Positions 42,116 to 51,263 of a stretch of DNA of 64,000 nt are shown piece by piece (within the stretch, counting starts at the first letter, position 1; the number at the start of each line of letters is the position of its first letter). This stretch comes from Alkalinema sp. CACIAM 70d (GTDB lineage Bacteria > Cyanobacteriota > Cyanobacteriia > Leptolyngbyales > Leptolyngbyaceae), in the NCBI GenBank assembly GCA_002148405.1, contig MUGG01000133.1:102740-166739 (forward strand), written 5' to 3'. Position numbers and translations under genes: made by a program. The notes beneath the pieces are model-generated. The model did not search any database, was not told the DNA's origin, and saw only the letters and a list, made by a program, of their open reading frames with translations.

Positions 42116-43156
42116 TTTAAAATCATGTATGGTGTTTTAACGTTAGTGATAAATCACTAGTGGAGAATTAGGGAAATAGAACAGGGAACAGAGATTGGGA
42201 AAACTTTTTAATCAACCGAATAATGACGTGCAGTAAACTCTTCAAGCCCGGATTGTGTTCCTTTGGAAAGGGTTAAGAAATTGTTCAATGGATTGTATTG
42301 AACCGATTGAATGAGGCTAGCAATTCCTCTATTCTAGATGAGTTAAATTTTTTAGGGAAAGAGTAAAGATTCAGTTGAATGGTAAATGTTGTACCAGAAA
42401 ATACTAATCAAACTGCAAGTAATCAAACTCAAGCAGAGATGCAAACATGACTCGAATTCCAGTCTCAATCTTCTTGGGTTTTAGGGAGTTAGTGTACCAA
42501 GTGAGTTAATGTATTTTGCAAGCTTGAGCGCTGACATAAGAGAACTTGACTCTTAACAGAAGGCTGCTGTTAGGTTTAGATTTTAAAGTTCAAAGAATTA
42601 TATTCTGTAGTTTATTTAACGAAATTCTTAAAAAGTTTACATCGCTTATTATCTTCATAAGTTATAGTGCAGCTGCTTTATCTAAGTCAGTATCTAGATT
42701 CGAAAAGTAATTTAAGCTCTAGGATGACTGGAAAATATCAACAATTTTAGTCGTTAATCCTTAACCCTAGATGTATAACTGGGTAGATTATCGACTAATG
42801 TGGGATTGTTGGTCACTTCTAAACTGGGTAATTGAGGATTAATTGAAACTGAGCGGTTGACAAAAATTGCAAATTTTTTCAAGATTTTTCTGAGTGTAAA
42901 CTTTCTAGCATTTTCTTGTGCCTTGTAGACTAGTTCTGCACTTTTTCTTAAGCTTTAGGATGATCACCCTACAGACTAGGAAACGATCGACGGATTCTTT
43001 CATCCATGCCTTTCTGGTTTATTTCTTGTGGTGCTAATTTCCCCTCTATGGACAAAGCTACACACGAAAGAGAAGGTGCAAAGTGCTCTCGTCAGGAAAG
43101 ATAGCCAGGGGCAAACTAAGGCTGGGAATCAATCCGCTATAGTCAGTTAGGAGATT
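42116..43156. other. 1-kb AT-rich region between sigma factor and priA
   Basis: No open frame with coding character, tRNA or clear hairpin terminator is seen in this AT-rich spacer. It holds the divergent promoters of the sigma factor and priA. The palindrome CACTAGTG (about 42156) lies in the sigma factor leader, and TAGGAG just before priA is its ribosome-binding site. A long leader for the sigma factor is possible. Confidence 0.5.
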
Positions 43157-45649
43157 TTGGCTCGATTGTTGGAAAAATTGCCTGTGTCATCTTGGGATCA
43201 TGGTTCAAGCATATCGGTGGAGGTTTCTCCCTCAACTCGATGGCTAGAAGTGTTAGTCGATTGTCCGGGAGCGCAAGGTCTCTACACCTATGGTGTTCCG
43301 CAGGGGGTTGAGATTGCGGTGGGGGATGTACTGACCGTGCCCTTTGGCGCTCAGCAAGTGGGAGCGATCGGGATTCGCTGGCTAGAATCTTTACCACCTG
43401 AATTGGATCCAACTCAGGTGCGTGAGGTCAATTCAGTCGTCAGTCGTGCTTTTTTCCCATCAACCTACTGGCGATTGCTGAACCAGGTTGCAGACTATTA
43501 TCAAACCTCCCTCATTCAAGTGATTCGAGTTGCATTGCCCCCAGGGTTGCTGACGCGATCTCAACGGCGTCTGCGTTGTCAAACGGGGCAGTTCCTTGTG
43601 CAGAATTCCCCGTTTGAACTAACGCCCCCGGCGCAGAAGCTTTGGGCTTTACTGCAACAGAGCAAAACGGGAGATTATTCCTGGAAGTTTATTCAGCAAA
43701 AGGTAAAAGGCGCGAGCCGAGCAGTTCAAGAATTGGAATCTTTGGGCTTAGTGGAAAGTTATTTACAGCCCCCGGAGCAGATTCGGACGAAGCAACAGCA
43801 AGCTGTGACTTTAGTGGCTGAAGTAAGTCATCTGGAGGAAGCGTTGAGTGATCGGCAGCGGGAGGTTTTAGAACATCTAAAGCGCTGCGGTGGAGAAATT
43901 TGGTTGGCGGAACTCCTGAACCAGTGTCAAGTCAGTGCTTCTGTGGTGAAAACCCTGGAGAAAAAAGGTTGGGTGACGCTGCAACTCCGCGAACTGCTGC
44001 GTCAGGAACAGTCTCCGATTGATGCGGATAGGGCGAAGGTATTAACCGAGGATCAAACCCTGGTTTTGGCCACCCTACGATCGTTACAAGGCGATGAACA
44101 AGTGCTGCTGCATGGGGTGACGGGTTCCGGTAAGACGGAGGTCTATTTGCAAGCTATCGCGCCGTTGTTACAGCAGGGCAAATCGGCGTTGGTTCTAGTG
44201 CCGGAGATTGGGTTGACGCCGCAATTGACTGATCGTTTCCGGGCACGGTTTGGCGATCGGGTCTGTGTGTACCACAGTGCGCTATCCGATGGTGAGCGCT
44301 ACGATACCTGGCGGCAAATGCTGCTGGGGCAGCCCCAGGTTGTCATTGGTACCCGATCGGCCATTTTTGCCCCCTTACCCAATCTGGGGTTAATTGTTTT
44401 AGATGAAGAACATGACTCCAGTTTTAAGCAAGATCAGCCCGCTCCTTGTTACCATGCCCGGACGGTGGCGCAATGGAGATCGCAACTTGAAAACTGTCCC
44501 TTAATTTTAGGATCAGCAACGCCATCGTTTGAAAGTTGGGTTATGGCCCAGAGATCGGATGCGATCTATCTCTCCATGCCCCGACGTATTCACGATCGAC
44601 CCATGCCCCAGATCCAAGTCGTGGATATGCGTCAGGAACTCCAATCTGGCAATCGATCGATGTTTAGTCGAACGTTGCAAGAAAAAATTATTCAGCTTAA
44701 ACAAACTGGACAACAGGGTATTTTATTTATCCATCGTCGTGGCCATAGTACCCACGTTTCCTGTCGCAGTTGTGGCTATGTGATGGATTGTCCCAACTGT
44801 GATGTTCCGCTGGCTTACCATCATACCCATGCGGATGCTGTTGAATTATTGCGGTGTCATTACTGTGGATATACTCAAGTCCAACCTCAGCATTGTCCCG
44901 ACTGTTCCTCTCCCTATTTCAAACATTTTGGTAGCGGGACTCAAAAAGTGACCCAAGAGCTAGCCAAGCTATTTCCAGAACTGCGGGTACTGCGATTTGA
45001 CAGTGATACAACACGTACCAAGGGAGCGCATCGGACTTTGCTCACGCGCTTTGCAAACGGAGAGGCGGATCTTCTAGTCGGGACGCAAATGTTGACGAAG
45101 GGGATTGATCTTCCCCAGGTGACGCTGGTTGGCATTGTGGCCGCAGATGGGGTACTCCATCTCCAGGATTTCCGGGCCAGTGAACGAGCCTTTCAAACCC
45201 TATTGCAGGTGGCGGGTCGATCGGGGCGTGGAGCCGACCCTGGGTGCGTAATTTTGCAGACCTACACGCCGGAGCATCCCGTTGTGCAGGCAGTGGTGAA
45301 ACAGGACTATGCAGCTTTTGTAGAAGCGGAATTACCCCTGAGAGCCGCGTTGAATTATCCGCCGACGGGACGGCTAATTTTGCTGAAGTTCAGTAGTCCC
45401 GATGCCGTGGCGGTACAAAAAGCAGCCGATCGCGTGGCCAAAATCCTAACGCAGTCGAACGGGAACTATGAACTTCTCGGCCCTGCCCCTGCGGCCATTC
45501 TGCGGGTGGCTCAGCGCTACCGATGGCAAATTCTGTTGAAGGTGCCGATGGGGACTGAGCTTCAGGTTCCAGACTTAGCGACGTTGCGATCGTACTGTGG
45601 CAATTCCGTCAGCTTGACGATCGACATTGATCCGATGAATTTGTTGTGA
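43157..45649 (+). CDS. priA: Primosomal helicase PriA
   Basis: The 3'-5' helicase that reloads the replisome at stalled forks. Walker A is GVTGSGKT (320-327), the Walker B/DEAH-type box is VLDEEHDSSFK, and the zinc-binding cysteines are visible in CRSCGYVMDCPNCDVPL and CHYCGYTQVQPQHCPDC. The N-terminal 3'-DNA-end-binding domain (LEVLVDCPGAQGLYTYGVP ... VPFGAQQVGAIG) and the C-terminal VAGRSGRGADPG motif are complete. At 830 residues it is normal for cyanobacteria. The start is TTG 43157 with TAGGAG a few bases upstream; a later start would cut the N-terminal domain closely. Confidence 0.95.
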   Translation: MARLLEKLPVSSWDHGSSISVEVSPSTRWLEVLVDCPGAQGLYTYGVPQGVEIAVGDVLTVPFGAQQVGAIGIRWLESLPPELDPTQVREVNSVVSRAFFPSTYWRLLNQVADYYQTSLIQVIRVALPPGLLTRSQRRLRCQTGQFLVQNSPFELTPPAQKLWALLQQSKTGDYSWKFIQQKVKGASRAVQELESLGLVESYLQPPEQIRTKQQQAVTLVAEVSHLEEALSDRQREVLEHLKRCGGEIWLAELLNQCQVSASVVKTLEKKGWVTLQLRELLRQEQSPIDADRAKVLTEDQTLVLATLRSLQGDEQVLLHGVTGSGKTEVYLQAIAPLLQQGKSALVLVPEIGLTPQLTDRFRARFGDRVCVYHSALSDGERYDTWRQMLLGQPQVVIGTRSAIFAPLPNLGLIVLDEEHDSSFKQDQPAPCYHARTVAQWRSQLENCPLILGSATPSFESWVMAQRSDAIYLSMPRRIHDRPMPQIQVVDMRQELQSGNRSMFSRTLQEKIIQLKQTGQQGILFIHRRGHSTHVSCRSCGYVMDCPNCDVPLAYHHTHADAVELLRCHYCGYTQVQPQHCPDCSSPYFKHFGSGTQKVTQELAKLFPELRVLRFDSDTTRTKGAHRTLLTRFANGEADLLVGTQMLTKGIDLPQVTLVGIVAADGVLHLQDFRASERAFQTLLQVAGRSGRGADPGCVILQTYTPEHPVVQAVVKQDYAAFVEAELPLRAALNYPPTGRLILLKFSSPDAVAVQKAADRVAKILTQSNGNYELLGPAPAAILRVAQRYRWQILLKVPMGTELQVPDLATLRSYCGNSVSLTIDIDPMNLL

Positions 45650-45684
45650 TGGGCGGTGTAGTCGGAAATAGATAGCGATCCAGG

Positions 45685-46761
45685 CTAAATTTTGGCCTCG
45701 GGCAAAATCAGCATGGCATCTCCGAAGGAATAAAAACGGTAGTTCTCACGAATCGCCTCAGCGTAGAGATCCAACAGTCGCTGACGGCCAATCAGTGCAC
45801 TGATCATCATCATTAAGCTGGATTTTGGGAGATGGAAATTGGTGATCATGCCATCTACGGTTTTCCACTCATAACCGGGATAGATAAAAATCTCCGTTTT
45901 GCCGCAGTAGGGTTCCAGTTTCCCCGATCGCTGGGAAGCTCCTTCGAGCGATCGGGCAGAGGTCGTTCCCACGGCAATCACGCGCCCCCCATTGATTTGG
46001 GTTTGCCGTACCTTTTCAACCGTTTCCGCTGGGACTTCAATCCATTCCCCATGCATCTCGTGCTGGGTGATATCTTCCACTTCTACCGGACGGAAGGTGC
46101 CCACGCCGACATGTAATGTAACAAATGTGCGATCCACCCCCTTTTGGGTTAATCGTTCCAGTAATTCTGGAGTGAAGTGCAAGCCTGCCGTGGGGGCAGC
46201 GGCGGAACCGAGCCGATCGCCGTAGACGGTTTGGTATTGCTCCGGGGTGGATTGGCTGTCCTGGATGTAAGGTGGCAAGGGCATGTGGCCGTACTGTTCA
46301 ATTACTTCCAGCAACGACTGATGCGTGGCAGTGCGGAACTCCAGGAGTCGCCCCCCGGTGGCACTGTCCCGATCAAGGATGGTCGCAGCTAATTGTACGG
46401 AGGCACTCTGGGGGTCGATCGGCGTAAATTCAATCACCGCACCGGGTTGTAACTTGCGACCCGGTTTGACCAGTGCAAGCCACTGGTTAGGACTTTTTTC
46501 TTCCAATAAGAGAACTTCAACCTGGCTGCCGGTGGGCTTGTGGCCGTACAATCGCGCCGGAATCACCCTTGTGTTGTTCATGACCAGCAGGTCACCGGGT
46601 TTGAGAAATTGCTCTAATTCATAAAAATGCTGATGGTGATGCTGGGTGCGATTGTCAATCACCATCAGCCGAGAACAATCCCGTGGATTAGCCGGATTTT
46701 GAGCAATCTGCGTTTCCGGTAAGGTGTAGTCGTAGGCTGAAAGGCTGCGATCGAGATCCAT
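45685..46761 (-). CDS. queA: S-adenosylmethionine:tRNA ribosyltransferase-isomerase
   Basis: QueA transfers the ribosyl group of SAM to 7-aminomethyl-7-deazaguanine in tRNA, forming epoxyqueuosine. The sequence shows YDYTLPETQIAQNPANPRDCSRLMV, NNTRVIPARLYGHKPTG, the GSAAAPTAGLHFTPELL signature, HVGVGTFRPV and FHLPKSSLMMMISALIG. At 358 residues it is full length. I chose ATG 46761 (MDLDRSLSAYDY); the in-frame TTG at 46779 adds six residues and is unlikely. It converges with priA, 35 bases apart, with no terminator seen. Confidence 0.95.
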   Translation of the reverse strand: MDLDRSLSAYDYTLPETQIAQNPANPRDCSRLMVIDNRTQHHHQHFYELEQFLKPGDLLVMNNTRVIPARLYGHKPTGSQVEVLLLEEKSPNQWLALVKPGRKLQPGAVIEFTPIDPQSASVQLAATILDRDSATGGRLLEFRTATHQSLLEVIEQYGHMPLPPYIQDSQSTPEQYQTVYGDRLGSAAAPTAGLHFTPELLERLTQKGVDRTFVTLHVGVGTFRPVEVEDITQHEMHGEWIEVPAETVEKVRQTQINGGRVIAVGTTSARSLEGASQRSGKLEPYCGKTEIFIYPGYEWKTVDGMITNFHLPKSSLMMMISALIGRQRLLDLYAEAIRENYRFYSFGDAMLILPEAKI

Positions 46762-47092
46762 GGAATTGTATTGGAACAAAGTCTAGACAACCAGCGTACA
46801 GGGGAATGGTGCTGGAGGGAATGTATAGAACTATGGAGAATGTGTACAATAAGGATAGAGTACAGAAACTAACTTTACAGATCGTTATTAAACTGTAAAG
46901 TTAGGAGAGCATAAATGTTGCTGTCAATACATTTTTTAATCAATATTCACTAAAATTTAGCTTCTCAAAATCCTTCCCTGGAAATTCACTTTTTTTGGGT
47001 AGGTTCCCGCTCTGAGGTTGGGGGATATTCCCCTACATTTACAGCGGGTTGCCGTCGATGATTGAAGTGTCGCATTTGCGAGGACATGCTTT
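46762..47092. promoter_or_regulatory. Structured leader upstream of the 129-residue protein gene
   Basis: A -10-like TACAAT with an upstream TG (46845-46850) precedes a perfect 12-bp inverted repeat, CTAACTTTACAG (46869-46880) and CTGTAAAGTTAG (46893-46904), with a 12-base loop. Its 3' arm overlaps an AGGAG (46903-46907) that sits before a 12-codon micro-ORF (46915-46953). A second structure nests GGGG-atatt-CCCC inside CCCGCT (47008-47013) and AGCGGG (47042-47047). The gene at 47093 follows, with its own GAGGA. The layout looks like a regulated 5' leader. No known riboswitch is recognised. Confidence 0.45.
46915..46953 (+). CDS. Possible 12-residue leader peptide
   Basis: ATG to TAA, encoding MLLSIHFLINIH, with AGGAG eight bases upstream. 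The ribosome-binding site is partly held in the hairpin at 46869-46904. It may be a translated leader controlling the gene at 47093, or chance. Confidence 0.3.
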   Translation: MLLSIHFLINIH

Positions 47093-47482
47093 ATGGATTA
47101 CCTCTACTACCTTGCGAATGCCAGCCTCACCCTTCGGATTGTTGAGTTTCTGCATGCGAATACCCAATTGCCGCTTCTCTTCATGACGGTGATTCATCAA
47201 ATTGATGGATGGGTGGTGCGAGTTAAGTTTGAACACCCGCTTAACCCGCAGCAGGATGGCGATTTTCGTGCCTTCCTAAGTGAGCTGGGCATTCCCTATG
47301 ACCCAAATGTTCGAGTCCAGATGGCCCTTTGGGGGTTAGAAATGGGCCAGATGCCGATCGATGTGATGCAACGCTATCAGATAGCAGTCGTATCCCATGG
47401 CCAACCCGATCGGGCAGAGATTGAAGCATTCCGGGGGCAGTTTGTGCAGGGATTGGGATACTGTCCTGAAACCTTAGCTTAA
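47093..47482 (+). CDS. Conserved hypothetical protein, 129 residues
   Basis: I do not recognise the family. The protein is soluble and mixed alpha/beta (starts MDYLYYLANASLTLRIVEFLHAN; includes HQIDGWVVRVKFEHPLN, DFRAFLSELGIPYDPNVRVQMALWGLEMGQ and a helical C-terminus). It has no signal peptide, membrane span or catalytic motif I can identify. Start ATG 47093 with GAGGA nine bases upstream. It follows a structured leader and converges with yraN across a 265-base spacer in which I see nothing. Confidence 0.7.
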   Translation: MDYLYYLANASLTLRIVEFLHANTQLPLLFMTVIHQIDGWVVRVKFEHPLNPQQDGDFRAFLSELGIPYDPNVRVQMALWGLEMGQMPIDVMQRYQIAVVSHGQPDRAEIEAFRGQFVQGLGYCPETLA

Positions 47483-47747
47483 AGTGAATTGTGTCCGAAG
47501 AGTGCTTGGGGTGAGCAGATTCAGAAGTGAGTCAACTCTCTCTTCGGCAGAAATCTCAGATTAGTGGGTTGAGCAGGCAGGGTAAGGCAAGATCCGGCTC
47601 GGAATTGATGGACTGATGTGTTGAATGGGCTAGGCGGTCACTGGACTATGCGTAGTCGGAGTCGTGCAATGACTTGGAAGTCTTAAGATCGCTGAGTCTG
47701 ATAGTAGAAGTTGCAATCAATTCCTCAGTTTGGGTAATGGAAGTGGC

Positions 47748-48215
47748 TTAAAGGCGTTGATTGAACTCCAGTGCGTTGATGAAGTAATTCACTAAAGTTA
47801 ATTCGTAACCTGCGATCGCGCGGCTAAATCCGGTCGGAACGGACTGATTGGGCGATCGCAGTGAACAGTGAACCAAGGCAATATCGAACCGACAGGGACG
47901 ATTACAATGCTGGGGATGTTTCAGCAGAAATAATTGGGCTGTTTTCCAAAGTTTAGTTTGCTTGCTACGGGTGATGGAAAGTGAACCGTCGGAGTCCCAA
48001 TTGTAAGGCTGACGGGTTTTGACTTCAATGAAGATCAGATCGCCAGCAGCATTGAGTGCGACGATGTCTAATTCGCCAAAACGGCAATGCCAGCGCTGAT
48101 ACAGGACAGTGCCTCCTTTTGTGGCGACCCATTGGGCCACTAACTGTTCTCCTAGCAGGCCAGGATCGGGGGTGGGATGGGTAGAAGAGGGACTGCTCAT
48201 GGCTGTGTTGCTCAC
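47748..48215 (-). CDS. yraN: YraN/UPF0102 family nuclease-fold protein
   Basis: A UPF0102 protein with the predicted Holliday-junction-resolvase-like PD-(D/E)XK fold; its cellular role is unknown. The core is RWHCRFGELDIVALNAAGDLIFIEVKTRQ, with the acidic E-L-D and the E-V-K triad. It is 155 residues with a C-terminal extension (FDIALVHCSL...). The frame begins at GTG 48215; ATG 48200 (MSSPSSTHP) is an equally good start. It is divergent from the pentapeptide-repeat gene. Confidence 0.88.
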   Translation of the reverse strand: MSNTAMSSPSSTHPTPDPGLLGEQLVAQWVATKGGTVLYQRWHCRFGELDIVALNAAGDLIFIEVKTRQPYNWDSDGSLSITRSKQTKLWKTAQLFLLKHPQHCNRPCRFDIALVHCSLRSPNQSVPTGFSRAIAGYELTLVNYFINALEFNQRL

Positions 48216-48306
48216 GGTCTTTTCTAGGATTCCCCGAGTTACGACCGTGCCCCACCGATGTACGATCTAAGGATAGGCATATTGTTTGAAAAGATTCAGT
48301 TGGTGA

Positions 48307-48834
48307 ATGCGTACCGAAATGCGTACCGAAATACGGATTGAAAAGCTTGCTACACAGTTTCAGCGCTTGGCATTGTGGGTGGCGATCGTCGCGATCGGCT
48401 TGCTGTGCACTCTGACTCCGGCCTGGGCAGAGGACTATAACAAGGAATTTCTGGTAGGCCGAGATTTTTCTAACCGGGATTTAACCGATTCCAGCTTCAA
48501 CCATGCCAATCTGCGGGAATCGAATTTTAGCCATGCCAACCTGCAAGGGGTCAGCTTTTTTGCAGCGAATTTGGAAGCATCGAACCTCGTGGGTGCGGAT
48601 CTGCGGAATGCCACGTTGGACAGTGCCCGCATTTCTGAGGCGGACTTGAGCGATGCCAATTTGGAAGGGGCCTTTGCGTTCAATGCCAAGTTCGAGAGTT
48701 CCAAGATTGACGGTGCGGACTTCACCGATACCCAGATGCGGGAAGATACGCGGCTGTTGCTCTGCAAGTTGGCCACAGGCCGCAATTCAGTCACAGGTCG
48801 AGAGACTCGCGAAACGCTGTATTGCGATGAATAG
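48307..48834 (+). CDS. Exported pentapeptide-repeat protein
   Basis: A short pentapeptide-repeat protein with a signal peptide (hydrophobic core LALWVAIVAIGLLCTLTPAWAE, cleavage after AWA), so it is likely lumenal or periplasmic. About 14 A(D/N)LxX-type repeats (DFSNRDLTDSSFNHANLRESNFSHANL...) follow, forming the first part of a right-handed quadrilateral helix, and a C-terminal helix with two cysteines (LLLCK, LYCDE). Similar lumenal proteins are known in cyanobacteria and chloroplasts, with unclear roles. The 5' end carries the 12-base unit ATGCGTACCGAA twice and a degenerate third copy, so either of two ATGs may be used (48307, 48319). Confidence 0.85.
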   Translation: MRTEMRTEIRIEKLATQFQRLALWVAIVAIGLLCTLTPAWAEDYNKEFLVGRDFSNRDLTDSSFNHANLRESNFSHANLQGVSFFAANLEASNLVGADLRNATLDSARISEADLSDANLEGAFAFNAKFESSKIDGADFTDTQMREDTRLLLCKLATGRNSVTGRETRETLYCDE

Positions 48835-48857
48835 GCGCGACTAGCGTTGGGGATGTT

Positions 48858-48999
48858 AGAAACCGGGGTTCTACGGACAATGAGGCTTCTTGCCTAAATT
48901 TGCCAGAGAACCCCGGTTTCTGTTTGGCTGTTTTGGGGAGAAACCGGGGTTCTGTTGAGTTCTTTTGGGCAAATTTGGGGGACTAGAACCCCGGTTTCT
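48858..48999. repeat. Four alternating 15-bp inverted repeats
   Basis: AGAAACCGGGGTTCT (48858-48872, 48939-48953) alternates with its reverse complement AGAACCCCGGTTTCT (48907-48921, 48985-48999). Copies 1/2 and 3/4 can form two long hairpins between the convergent pentapeptide-repeat and dnaG genes. Imperfect TGCCTAAATTTGCC/GGGCAAATTTGGG segments add to the structure. The unit looks like the short interspersed repeats common in cyanobacterial genomes. Confidence 0.85.
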
Positions 49000-49008
49000 A
49001 ATTGAGAG

Positions 49009-50943
49009 TTACTCGCCTACCCAAGGGCTGAGCACGAGATCGGAAAAGTTTACTTGCCGCTGCCGATCAAGTTCACGAATCCGTTGATCTTCGGCGTAAA
49101 CTTTTTGCTGGTAATACTGCCCCAGATCCGGGGACGTCACGAAGTCAGTATTTTTCCACAAATCGAGAAAATGTCGGCGACGCTTTTCGCACATGACCCG
49201 CTCCATGGCGGCGGCAGCTGTACGAATCACTAGTTCCGCCCGCTGAATATCCGTGGTGGTTTTTTCATCCAGTTCAAACAGTCGATACACCTGCGTCATT
49301 TCCGTGGGAAATTCTGTGCAGCGATCGCGCAGCAAAGTCAACAAATCCGGCGCATCCGGTGCGACAAATTCTGAGGCGGTGGGATTCGCGGCTTGAATCT
49401 CTAAAATTTGTCTCCAGAGAAAACGATGGTGGGACTGGCTGAATTCCAAATCACGTTCTTCCAAGACTTCCACAATTGTGGAACGATGCTGGGGGGCATG
49501 GAGATATAGTTGCAACAGTTGGGACTCGGCTTCTTCCAACAGCGATCGGTCACCGGGGGTTTGCCATTTGGCCGATCGACCGTGCCAGCGTTGCCCTTTA
49601 ACCTGGAGCCGCAGATTCTCTTCGATCTGCCGGACGAGTCGGGTATTGCCCTGGCCGAGTAATTCCGAGCATTTCTGGATGTAATAGGTTCTTAGGGTCG
49701 GATTAGGTAAATTTCCCAGTAATTTGACCAATTCCTCCGTGGCCGCCTGCATCTGATCGGGCTGCTGAAGGTTTCGGAGGTGGATCGCCTGCTGGATTTG
49801 CCAATCGATCCAGAGGGGCGCATTATCCAGCAATCGCTCGTAATCAGCCGTGGCGTGGTGTTTTAAGAATTCATCGGGATCCTTGCCGTCGGGAATATTG
49901 AGGATCCGTAATTGCACATCACCTTGGTAGGCCAGGTTGGCCACTTCCCCGATCGCCCGTTCCGTGGCCTGGACGCCTGCCCGATCGGCATCGAAGTTGA
50001 ACACCACCCGTTTGGATTCGGTGTAGCGCAGGAGTTGCCGGACTTGGTGGCTGCCCAAGGCGGTGCCCAAGGACGCGACGGCACTGGTAATCCCGGCGGC
50101 GTGTAGGGCAATCACATCGAAATAGCCTTCCACCACGATCGCTTGGTCGGTTTTGGCGATCGTGGCGCGGGCTTTGTCCAATCCGTAGAGGGTTTTGCCC
50201 TTGTCAAACAGTTCGGTTTCCGGCGAGTTGAGATATTTCGGTTGCTCATCGCCCAGCGATCGTCCCCCAAAGCCAATCACTCGACCTTGCAGATCCAAAA
50301 TTGGAATCATTAATCGATCGCGGAAACGATCGTAAAAGCCACCACCTTCCTTGCGCGGTACCAGCAATCCGGCCTGCTCCACCAAGGCCACGGGATATTT
50401 TTTCTGCTCTACTAAATAGCCGTAGAGGGTTTCCCAGCCGCCCGGTGCATAGCCGAGCTGGAATTGCTGAATCGTTTCTTCCGAAAGCTGCCGCTGCTGG
50501 ATTAAATAATTGAGTGCAGCCTGCCCCGTCGGTTGCCGCAGGGCGTATTCGTAGAACTTTGCGGTCAGGGCCAGAATTTCGTACAGTTGCTCCCGCACGG
50601 AGAGTTGGCGCTGGAGTTCCTGCCGTTGTTCTACGTCCAGGGTTTTCACCGGAACTTGGTACTTTTTGGCCAGATCCAGCACAACTTCGCTGAAATTGCG
50701 TTTGCCAATCTCCATCAAAAATTTAATCGCGTTGCCCCCCGCCCCGCAGCTAAAGCAGTAATAAAACTGTTTGCTGGGGGAAACGCTGAAGCTGGGATTG
50801 CGTTTGTCGTCGTGGAAGGGGCAGAAACCAACAAAATCCTTGCCCTGCTTTTTCAGGACGACATGTTCCGAAACGACATCGTAAATATCAGCACGCTCTT
50901 TGACAGCTTCGATCGTGTCTGGATGCAGACGAGGAACGTTCAT
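49009..50943 (-). CDS. dnaG: DNA primase
   Basis: Makes RNA primers for replication. The N-terminal CHC2 zinc finger has C41, H44, C63 and C66 (CPFHDDKRNPSF, YYCFSCGAGGN). The TOPRIM core includes VVEGYFDVIALHAAGI with the catalytic Glu and FNFDADRAG with the Asp-x-Asp. The C-terminal helicase-binding region covers about residues 430-620. At 644 residues it is normal for cyanobacteria. Start ATG 50943, with MNVPRLHPDTIEAVKERADI matching the family. It stands alone on the minus strand. Confidence 0.96.
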   Translation of the reverse strand: MNVPRLHPDTIEAVKERADIYDVVSEHVVLKKQGKDFVGFCPFHDDKRNPSFSVSPSKQFYYCFSCGAGGNAIKFLMEIGKRNFSEVVLDLAKKYQVPVKTLDVEQRQELQRQLSVREQLYEILALTAKFYEYALRQPTGQAALNYLIQQRQLSEETIQQFQLGYAPGGWETLYGYLVEQKKYPVALVEQAGLLVPRKEGGGFYDRFRDRLMIPILDLQGRVIGFGGRSLGDEQPKYLNSPETELFDKGKTLYGLDKARATIAKTDQAIVVEGYFDVIALHAAGITSAVASLGTALGSHQVRQLLRYTESKRVVFNFDADRAGVQATERAIGEVANLAYQGDVQLRILNIPDGKDPDEFLKHHATADYERLLDNAPLWIDWQIQQAIHLRNLQQPDQMQAATEELVKLLGNLPNPTLRTYYIQKCSELLGQGNTRLVRQIEENLRLQVKGQRWHGRSAKWQTPGDRSLLEEAESQLLQLYLHAPQHRSTIVEVLEERDLEFSQSHHRFLWRQILEIQAANPTASEFVAPDAPDLLTLLRDRCTEFPTEMTQVYRLFELDEKTTTDIQRAELVIRTAAAAMERVMCEKRRRHFLDLWKNTDFVTSPDLGQYYQQKVYAEDQRIRELDRQRQVNFSDLVLSPWVGE

Positions 50944-51263
50944 GGCAGTGCGCAGGTTGGACAGTTCAGGTTGAATGGCTAAACTTTAACAGGATTTTTG
51001 GGCGATCGATCCGATCGTTTGCCAGTCGGTTTTCGGCAGGAATCGGTTTACCTGGGCGAATAGAACGCGGTAGACATGCATACATTAGATTTAGCGTGCT
51101 TCAAACAGATTTAGCGTACTTAACCCTCTTTTATAGTTTCTATGTACTAATTTAATACCAATTTCCCCATAACTGTTAGCTGGTCAGGGATGATCTGGAA
51201 ATTTGCAGCGAGATTGTCTACCCTAAAAGGAAATCTTTCAGCCACGATGAGGGTGCAATCAGG
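50944..51263. other. Intergenic region between dnaG and the 287-residue exported protein
   Basis: This holds the divergent promoters of dnaG and the exported protein gene. It has a short direct repeat ATTTAGCGT(G/A)CTT (about 51088-51120). No coding frame, hairpin terminator or RNA gene is seen. Confidence 0.4.
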
